A DNA stretch of 9,959 bases. It comes from Clostridiales bacterium. Lineage in GTDB: Bacteria; Bacillota; Clostridia; Oscillospirales; CAG-272. The stretch lies in the NCBI GenBank assembly GCA_016280525.1, contig JAEEGW010000072.1, forward strand, positions 1 to 9,959, given 5' to 3'. The translations under genes were made by a program, and so were the position numbers. The notes under the pieces are model-generated. The model ran no database searches. It had not been told where the DNA came from and was given only the letters and a program-made list of their open reading frames with translations. Below are positions 5,192-9,959 of this stretch, piece by piece; position 1 is the stretch's first letter; the number at the start of each line of letters is the position of its first letter.

Positions 5192-6523
5192 TTATCTGAT
5201 GCCGAAGCGGCGGCTGAATTTCTTTCCGCCGTCGCGGCTGAACTGCTTCATCATCTTATGAGTCTGCTCATACTGTTTAAGAAGTCTGTTCACGTCCTCT
5301 ACCTTCATACCGCAGCCCGCGGCTATGCGCTTTTTGCGGGAGGAGTTTATTATAGAGGGCTTGTTTCTTTCCTTGGGCGTCATGGACTGGATTATCGCTT
5401 TCGTCCTGTCTATCGCCCTGTCGTCTATCTGGATGTCTCTTAACGCCGCGGAATTCGCGCCTGGGATCATTTTAAGGACGTTTTCTATCGGTCCCATATT
5501 CTTTATCTGATCGAGCTGATCAAGATAATCCGCCAGCGTAAACGAGTTTTCGGCAAGCTTGCGCTCCATTTCCTCCGCCTTTTTGGCGTCTATTGCGGAT
5601 TCGGCTTTTTCTATGAGCGTAAGCACGTCGCCCATGCCGAGGATTCGCTGCGCCATTCTGTCCGGATGGAAAATCTCAAGTGCGTCCATCTTCTCGCCTA
5701 TACCGCAGAATTTGATAGGCTTGCCGGTTACGTATTTTACGCTTAACGCCGCGCCGCCTCTCGTATCGCCGTCGAGCTTTGTTAAGATAACGCCGGTTAT
5801 GTCGAGCATTTCGTTAAACGTCTTTGCGACGTTTACGGCGTCCTGACCGAGCATAGCGTCGACCGTCAGAAGTATCTCGTCAGGGTCTACCGCAGCCTTT
5901 ATTTTCTGCAGCTCTTCCATAAGCGTCTCGTCTATGTGAAGACGTCCGGCGGTGTCTATTATAACTACGTCGTTGCCGTACTTTATCGCGTGGTTTATGC
6001 CGGCTTTAGCTATATCGACGGGGGAGAGCTTGTCACCCATTGTGAAAACTGGAACGCCGACCGATTCGCCGACAACCTGGAGCTGTTTTATAGCCGCCGG
6101 TCTGTAAACGTCGCAGGCGACGAGCAGCGGGCGCTTTTCGTTTTTGTCTTTGAAGAATTTAGCCAGCTTTGCGCAGTGAGTAGTTTTACCTGCGCCCTGA
6201 AGACCTACGAGCATTATGACCGTGGGCGGTTTGGATGAGAATTTTACCTTTTCCGCCTGACCGCCCATAAGCGCGGTAAGCTCTTCGTTTACTATTTTGA
6301 CTATCATCTGCGAGGGAACGAGAGATTCCATGACCTCCGTGCCTACTGCGCGTTCCGATACGGAATTTATAAAATCCTTGACGACTTTGAAGTTTACGTC
6401 AGCTTCAAGCAGCGCGAGCTTTATCTGACGCATTCCTTCTTTTATGTCAGACTCAGACAGCTTGCCCTTGTTTTTGAAAACGGAGAACGCGCGCGCCAGC
6501 TTTTCAGATAATGATTCGTGCAT
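5192..6523 (-). CDS. ffh: Signal recognition particle GTPase Ffh (SRP54), 443 aa
   Basis: Ffh binds signal peptides emerging from ribosomes and, with 4.5S RNA and the receptor FtsY, delivers nascent membrane and secreted proteins to the translocon. The N domain spans about residues 1-95. The G domain holds P-loop GLQGAGKTT (107-115), DVYRPAAIKQL (138-148), DTAGR (190-194) and TKLDGD (248-253). The methionine-rich M domain ends with the RNA-binding region RKKRIAAGCG followed by VEDVNRLLKQY. The length is typical. Its AAGGAG ribosome binding site (6529-6534) overlaps the ylxM stop codon, with a 9-base gap between the genes, so the two are tightly coupled. No defect is seen. Confidence 0.98.
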   Translation of the reverse strand: MHESLSEKLARAFSVFKNKGKLSESDIKEGMRQIKLALLEADVNFKVVKDFINSVSERAVGTEVMESLVPSQMIVKIVNEELTALMGGQAEKVKFSSKPPTVIMLVGLQGAGKTTHCAKLAKFFKDKNEKRPLLVACDVYRPAAIKQLQVVGESVGVPVFTMGDKLSPVDIAKAGINHAIKYGNDVVIIDTAGRLHIDETLMEELQKIKAAVDPDEILLTVDAMLGQDAVNVAKTFNEMLDITGVILTKLDGDTRGGAALSVKYVTGKPIKFCGIGEKMDALEIFHPDRMAQRILGMGDVLTLIEKAESAIDAKKAEEMERKLAENSFTLADYLDQLDQIKNMGPIENVLKMIPGANSAALRDIQIDDRAIDRTKAIIQSMTPKERNKPSIINSSRKKRIAAGCGMKVEDVNRLLKQYEQTHKMMKQFSRDGGKKFSRRFGIR

Positions 6524-6532
6524 TTTCGCTCC

Positions 6533-6868
6533 TTAAAAAGAGAGTGTGCCGAGCAGAGAAACGATCTTTTCCTTGACGGCGGCGTCTAAATCCGCCACAT
6601 CAAGCTCCGCTCTTATTTTTGTTACGGCCGAATTGTTTTCTTTATATTTTTTATAAAGTCCGAGCTTTTCTTCGTATTCTTCAAGCAGCTTTGTACCGCG
6701 CATTATACCGTCGCGGACGCCCTGGCGGGATATACCCGTGTTTTCCGCGGCTTCGGATAACGACAGATCGTTATTGTAATAAAGATCAATAAACTCCGAA
6801 ACGGACGGCGGTAAAAGCTCCCCGTAAATATCGTAAAGCACGCATATACGCGTTTTATCCGGATCCAT
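6533..6868 (-). CDS. ylxM: YlxM/p13-like helix-turn-helix SRP-associated protein, 111 aa
   Basis: This is a small putative DNA-binding protein of the YlxM (UPF0122) family, usually encoded immediately before ffh in Firmicutes. In streptococci it has been reported to act with the SRP pathway. The helix-turn-helix covers about residues 35-56 (LSLSEAAENTGISRQGVRDGI) and is preceded by a conserved-looking LYDIYGELLPPSVSEFIDLYYNNDLS. A charged helical tail follows. The start at 6868 gives MDPDKTRICVLYDIYGELL, and AGGTGAG lies just upstream. An alternative longer frame in another register across the promoter was rejected. It is the first gene of the operon and has its own promoter with a palindrome over the start point. 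Confidence 0.9.
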   Translation of the reverse strand: MDPDKTRICVLYDIYGELLPPSVSEFIDLYYNNDLSLSEAAENTGISRQGVRDGIMRGTKLLEEYEEKLGLYKKYKENNSAVTKIRAELDVADLDAAVKEKIVSLLGTLSF

Positions 6869-6875
6869 AACTCAC

Positions 6876-6898
6876 CTGTAAAGAAAATTACTTTACAG
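6876..6898. promoter_or_regulatory. 8-bp palindrome over the ylxM transcription start, operator candidate
   Basis: CTGTAAAG (6876-6883) and CTTTACAG (6891-6898) form a perfect inverted repeat with a 7-base AT-rich spacer. It directly abuts the ylxM -10 box and covers the predicted start point, a classical repressor position. It could equally form a small 5' leader hairpin next to the ribosome binding site. The regulator is unknown. Confidence 0.45.
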
Positions 6899-6927
6899 AG
6901 TATAACACAAAAATACTTATTTGTCAA
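6899..6927 (-). promoter_or_regulatory. Sigma-A promoter of the ylxM-ffh-rpsP-khpA operon
   Basis: On the minus strand -35 TTGACA (plus 6922-6927), a 17-base spacer and -10 TATACT (plus 6899-6904) form a near-consensus promoter, consistent with the strong constant expression needed for S16 and Ffh. Transcription would begin near 6892, about 24 bases before the ylxM start. Confidence 0.8.
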
Positions 6928-6945
6928 TAGCTTTTATAAAAATAT

Positions 6946-6975
6946 TTTGCGCTTTAACTTGACATTTGCGCTTTA
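6946..6975. repeat. Two 11-bp direct repeats in the sugar-kinase promoter
   Basis: TTTGCGCTTTA occurs at 6946-6956 and again at 6965-6975, a 19-base step or nearly two helical turns. The first copy lies just upstream of the -35 box and the second lies inside the spacer between -35 and -10. This arrangement suits a dimeric regulator, but no known operator is recognised. Confidence 0.45.
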
Positions 6976-6986
6976 TATGTTATAAT
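6959..6986 (+). promoter_or_regulatory. Sigma-A promoter of the sugar-kinase operon
   Basis: A perfect -35 TTGACA (6959-6964), a 16-base spacer and a perfect -10 TATAAT (6981-6986) predict a start near 6993. This leaves a leader of only about 15 bases, almost all of it the ribosome binding site. The promoter is divergent from the ylxM promoter, with about 32 bases between the two -35 boxes. Confidence 0.8.
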
Positions 6987-7007
6987 TTTACTTGAAAGAG
7001 GTATGCT

Positions 7008-7892
7008 ATGATATACACAGTAACGCTTAATCCGAGCATAGATCATTATATTTTCGTTGACTGCGATATATTACCGCAAAGCACGAACCGCGCGCAAAGG
7101 ACTGTAAACGTCTGCGGCGGCAAGGGCATAAACGTAAGTCTGGTATGCGGCACGCTCGGCATAAAGACCGTCTGCACCGGTTTTTGCGGCGGCTTTACAG
7201 GAGATGAGCTTATGCGCCGGCTTGACGCGCAAGGCGCGGATCACAGATTCGTGAAGATAAAAGCGGACACAAGGATAAATACAAAGATCGTCCATAGCGG
7301 CAAAGTAACGGAGATAAACGCGGAAGCGCCGGATATAACGGACGAAGAGATCACAAAACTTATTGATATTTTATCGGGCTTAAAAAGCGAAGATACCGTC
7401 GTTTTGTCCGGTTCCGTACCGAACACGCCGGGATTGCTTGCGGCGGTGTTTGAAACGGTAAAAAAAACGGGCGCGCGTCTCATTGCGGACACGTCCGGCG
7501 TTGCTTTGAAAGAATGTATGAAATACCGCCCGTATCTCATAAAACCGAACAGGGCGGAGCTTTGCGCTTATTTCGGCTGCGGCGAGGATATAAACATACC
7601 GGAATACGCGCAAAAACTGCTTTTGTACGCCGAAAATATAATCGTATCAGACGGCGAGCGCGGCGCGTATTTTATAAACAAAGACGGCAGCAGATTTCTT
7701 CCCGTTACGGATACCGGGTATAAAGCCGTAAACGCGACCGGCGCGGGCGACAGTATGATAGCGGGATATTTATACGGAGAAAAAAACGGTCTTGATCCGT
7801 TTATCTGCGCAGTCAGCGCGGGCTCCGCGTCCGCATATTCCGAAGGGCTGTTTGATAAAAATATATTCGATGCTGTAATTAAATCATACTAA
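7008..7892 (+). CDS. PfkB-family sugar kinase, 1-phosphofructokinase-like, 294 aa
   Basis: This cytoplasmic kinase most likely phosphorylates a sugar phosphate (fructose 1-phosphate to fructose 1,6-bisphosphate in FruK, or tagatose 6-phosphate in LacC). The N-terminus MIYTVTLNPSIDHYI is typical of the FruK/LacC branch. The substrate-region motif GGKGINVS is at residues 37-44, and the catalytic signature NATGAGDSMIAG at 242-253 contains the GAGD anion hole and presumed base Asp248. The length is normal. AAAGAGG (6995-7001) lies 6 bases before ATG 7008. No fructose PTS or DeoR-type regulator is in view, so the usual fru-operon context is missing and the substrate is not certain. A lipid kinase follows 42 bases downstream, possibly in the same transcript. 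Confidence 0.88.
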   Translation: MIYTVTLNPSIDHYIFVDCDILPQSTNRAQRTVNVCGGKGINVSLVCGTLGIKTVCTGFCGGFTGDELMRRLDAQGADHRFVKIKADTRINTKIVHSGKVTEINAEAPDITDEEITKLIDILSGLKSEDTVVLSGSVPNTPGLLAAVFETVKKTGARLIADTSGVALKECMKYRPYLIKPNRAELCAYFGCGEDINIPEYAQKLLLYAENIIVSDGERGAYFINKDGSRFLPVTDTGYKAVNATGAGDSMIAGYLYGEKNGLDPFICAVSAGSASAYSEGLFDKNIFDAVIKSY

Positions 7893-7920
7893 AAGGTATA
7901 AACTTATAATAAAGCAAAAA

Positions 7921-7926
7921 AGGAGG
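7921..7926 (+). promoter_or_regulatory. Perfect Shine-Dalgarno that fixes a GTG start
   Basis: AGGAGG lies 8 bases before GTG 7935. It decides the unusual start of the lipid kinase, because the next in-frame ATG (7974) would remove residues leading into the first strand and has no comparable site. Confidence 0.75.
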
Positions 7927-7934
7927 TCGTTTAG

Positions 7935-8846
7935 GTGGAGTATAAAACCGGGTTTTCAAGCGGTAAAAAAGTCATGCTGATCGTCAATCCCAAGGCCGGC
8001 AGAACGACTTCAAAAGCAAAGGCGGAGTCTTTGAAAAAGACTTTTGCCCGCTACGGCTTTCTGCCGGAGCTTTATATGACGGAATACGCGGGTCACGCAG
8101 CGGAGCTTGCCGCGTCTGCCGGTGAAAAATACGATATAGTCGTATGCGTCGGCGGCGACGGGACTTTACACGAAGTGGTGTGCGGTCTTTTGCAGTCCGA
8201 AAAACGCCCGATGCTCGGCTACATACCCGCCGGCACAACGAACGACTTTGCAAAAAGCATAAAACTGCAGAAAATGCCGGAGCTTGCCGTTTCCACAATG
8301 GCGAAAGGCAAGATACAGACGGTGGACTGCGGAGATTTCAACGGCAGGACGTTCGTTTACGTTTCGTCTTTCGGCGCGTTTACCAAAGTTTCGTACGGCA
8401 CGCCGCAGGACGTGAAAAACGTTTTCGGCAGATCGGCGTACATATTTGACGGAATACAGAGCGCGTTTGAAATACGCCCGTATCACGCGCGCATCACTAC
8501 GGACGACGCGGTGTACGAGGACGATTTCATTTTCGGCGCGGTCACGAATTCTTTATCCGTCGGCGGCGTTATAAACTTCCCGAGAGATTCGGTCAGTCTC
8601 TCCGACGGCAAATTCGAGGTGCTGCTTATAAGAAGCGTTGAAAATCCGGAGGATCTTCCGGACACGATACACGCGTGCATAGATCTGAATTTCGATCACG
8701 AAAACGTGATACTTACGCAGTCGTCAAGCGTAAAAATTGAATTTACCGAGGATACGCCGTTCACACTTGACGGAGAATATGCCGGAGAGGTAAAAGAGGC
8801 GGATATAAAAATAATAAATCCGGGATACGATCTTTTGATACCGTGA
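7935..8846 (+). CDS. Diacylglycerol-kinase-like lipid kinase (DagK/YegS/BmrU family), 303 aa
   Basis: This is a soluble, membrane-associating lipid kinase that would phosphorylate diacylglycerol or a related lipid with ATP, as DgkB does when recycling diacylglycerol in Gram-positive bacteria. Translation is taken from GTG 7935 because of the perfect AGGAGG upstream. Motifs in order: first strand KKVMLIVNPKAGR (11-23), nucleotide-binding GGDGTLHE (73-80), PAGTTNDFA (98-106), and near the C-terminus LDGE (278-281), part of the conserved active-site region. The length is typical. There is no signal peptide or membrane segment. It lies 42 bases after the sugar kinase and 29 before the glycoside hydrolase. 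Several related branches of this family differ in substrate, so diacylglycerol is the default rather than a proven choice. Confidence 0.9.
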   Translation: MEYKTGFSSGKKVMLIVNPKAGRTTSKAKAESLKKTFARYGFLPELYMTEYAGHAAELAASAGEKYDIVVCVGGDGTLHEVVCGLLQSEKRPMLGYIPAGTTNDFAKSIKLQKMPELAVSTMAKGKIQTVDCGDFNGRTFVYVSSFGAFTKVSYGTPQDVKNVFGRSAYIFDGIQSAFEIRPYHARITTDDAVYEDDFIFGAVTNSLSVGGVINFPRDSVSLSDGKFEVLLIRSVENPEDLPDTIHACIDLNFDHENVILTQSSSVKIEFTEDTPFTLDGEYAGEVKEADIKIINPGYDLLIP

Positions 8847-8875
8847 TACCGGATAAAAGCTAAAAGGACGTTAAT

Positions 8876-9959
8876 ATGAAAAAAATAATATCAATAATAT
8901 GCGCCGCCGCGCTGCTTCTTGCACTCGCGCCGTCCGCGCTGTCTGAGGGAAAAATGGAAAATTATAAATACGGATTACATATAGAAAATGGCGGGGAAAT
9001 AACTCTTGAGGGCAAGCCGTTTTACGGTTACGGCGTCAATTATTTCGGCGCTTTTGTCCGTTATGCGGAGCAGAAAGAAAACTGTCAAAAAGACTTTATA
9101 AACGGGCTTGCCGGACTTGCCTCCTATAACATACCGTTTATAAGAATGCCGCTGTGCGCGTATTATCCGTCGTACTACGATTTCTTTGATTCGGACCCGG
9201 AAAAAGTATTCTCGTATATGGACGAGGTGCTTGAGGAATGCCGTAAAAACAATATTGGCGTTATAGTCTCTCTCATGTGGTGGGACGCCGTTGTCGCGGC
9301 GCACGTCGGCGGCAAACGCTCAGATATGGGCGTCATAGGCAGCGATACGTTAAATTACGCAAAAGCGTATATGAGAGCGATAGTGCAGAGATATGTTTCA
9401 CATCCCTCCGTCTGGGGCTGGGAGATAGGCAACGAATACAACCTTGACGCGGACCTGTGCGACAAAGAATTAAAGCAGTTTCTGTGGCCGGAAGGTATAG
9501 ATTCCATGCCGCTTGACAACGTAAACGGCTACGATTATTACACGTCCGAGGAGCTTCGGACGTTCTATACCGAAATAGCAAAAGTCATAAGAGAATATGA
9601 TGATTACAGAATGATAACGACGGGCAACGGAGAAATGCGGCCGTTTGCATACGTCATTCACAAATCGTCGTCAAAAGCCGGAGAAGATCATCTCTGGGAT
9701 ATGAAATGGAACGGCAATACGAGAAAACAGTTTGATTATATGAACGAGTATATGACGCCAGACCCGATTGATACGGTGTGCTTCCACTTCCAGAACGCCG
9801 CGACGGACTACAGCAAACAATACGTTCTGACTCACAACGTTTTCGGCAAAACTATTTCAAGCGAAGAGTATTTCAGAGCTTATTACGAAACGGCTAAAAA
9901 CCTCGGCAAAGGCTGTTTCTTCGGTGAATTCGGAGATATGCTCGCCATGGAAAACGAGC
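8876..9959 (+). CDS. Secreted GH5-type glycoside hydrolase (cellulase/mannanase-like), 3' end outside window
   Basis: An open frame begins at ATG 8876, with AAAAGGA (8862-8868) 7 bases upstream, and runs off the right edge after 361 complete codons. The N-terminus is a clear signal peptide (MKKIISIICAAALLLALAPSALS), with likely cleavage after ALS, so the enzyme is exported. Next comes LEGKPFYGYGVNYF, the first strand of a GH5-like (beta/alpha)8 barrel. PFIRMPL, VIVSLMWW and WGWEIGNEYN follow in the expected order. Glu187 in GNE is the likely acid/base and Glu351 in FFGEFGD the likely nucleophile. The probable substrate is a beta-linked plant or host polysaccharide, which cannot be narrowed from sequence alone. 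An insertion of roughly 40-60 residues (about 190-250) separates GNE from the following helices. The C-terminus, and any binding modules, are not visible. Confidence 0.85.
   Translation, partial: MKKIISIICAAALLLALAPSALSEGKMENYKYGLHIENGGEITLEGKPFYGYGVNYFGAFVRYAEQKENCQKDFINGLAGLASYNIPFIRMPLCAYYPSYYDFFDSDPEKVFSYMDEVLEECRKNNIGVIVSLMWWDAVVAAHVGGKRSDMGVIGSDTLNYAKAYMRAIVQRYVSHPSVWGWEIGNEYNLDADLCDKELKQFLWPEGIDSMPLDNVNGYDYYTSEELRTFYTEIAKVIREYDDYRMITTGNGEMRPFAYVIHKSSSKAGEDHLWDMKWNGNTRKQFDYMNEYMTPDPIDTVCFHFQNAATDYSKQYVLTHNVFGKTISSEEYFRAYYETAKNLGKGCFFGEFGDMLAMENE

Noticed and set aside
6703..6927. A 74-codon minus-strand frame crossing the ylxM promoter
   Set aside because: It includes the -35/-10 region of the operon and is out of frame with ylxM, whose family motifs are clear.
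8975..9661. Minus-strand reading frames opposite the right-edge gene
   Set aside because: They are shadows of the glycoside hydrolase frame on the plus strand, with no ribosome binding sites and no recognisable motifs.
1..9959. CRISPR arrays, tRNA or rRNA genes, transposases and phage genes
   Set aside because: I looked for spaced direct repeats, cloverleaf folds and recognisable proteins of these classes on both strands and saw none.

Overview
The window looks like chromosomal DNA from a low-to-mid GC Firmicute, most likely an uncultured gut-type Clostridia. The reasons are the ylxM-ffh-rpsP-khpA translation/secretion operon, strong AGGAGG-type ribosome binding sites, TTGACA/TATAAT promoters, a lysine (L-box) riboswitch, and a GC-rich hairpin repeat of a kind common between genes in Clostridia. 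GC content and codon use were judged by eye, not computed.

Layout. 1-217 is the 3' end of an unrecognised lysine-rich protein, closed by a hairpin terminator. 303-1379 (+) is an intact protein whose middle resembles the Imm26 family of toxin-immunity proteins. 1380-1741 is non-coding. It holds two near-identical terminators in opposite orientation, one for each converging transcript, with a palindromic repeat of about 133 bp between them. 1742-4167 (-) is a complete polar amino-acid ABC importer (ATPase, permease, substrate-binding lipoprotein). It has a sigma-A promoter, a lysine riboswitch and an intrinsic terminator in its leader, which makes lysine the likely substrate. 4572-6868 (-) is the housekeeping operon ylxM-ffh-rpsP-khpA with its own promoter and terminator. 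A 139-bp divergent promoter region then leads into a + strand group: a 1-phosphofructokinase-family sugar kinase (7008-7892), a diacylglycerol-kinase-like lipid kinase (7935-8846, GTG start) and a secreted GH5-type glycoside hydrolase that runs off the end (8876-9959).

How the parts work together. The ABC operon imports a basic amino acid and should be switched off when intracellular lysine is high. The housekeeping operon supplies the signal recognition particle GTPase, its helix-turn-helix partner, ribosomal protein S16 and the RNA-binding protein KhpA. The + strand trio may form one transcript, but its three activities do not form an obvious single pathway.

I see no CRISPR array, tRNA, rRNA, transposase or phage gene, and no clearly new multi-gene system. 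The items most worth checking are the Imm26-like protein without a visible toxin, the repeat and mirrored terminators at 1389-1735, the riboswitch decision structures, and the palindrome and direct repeats in the divergent promoter region.
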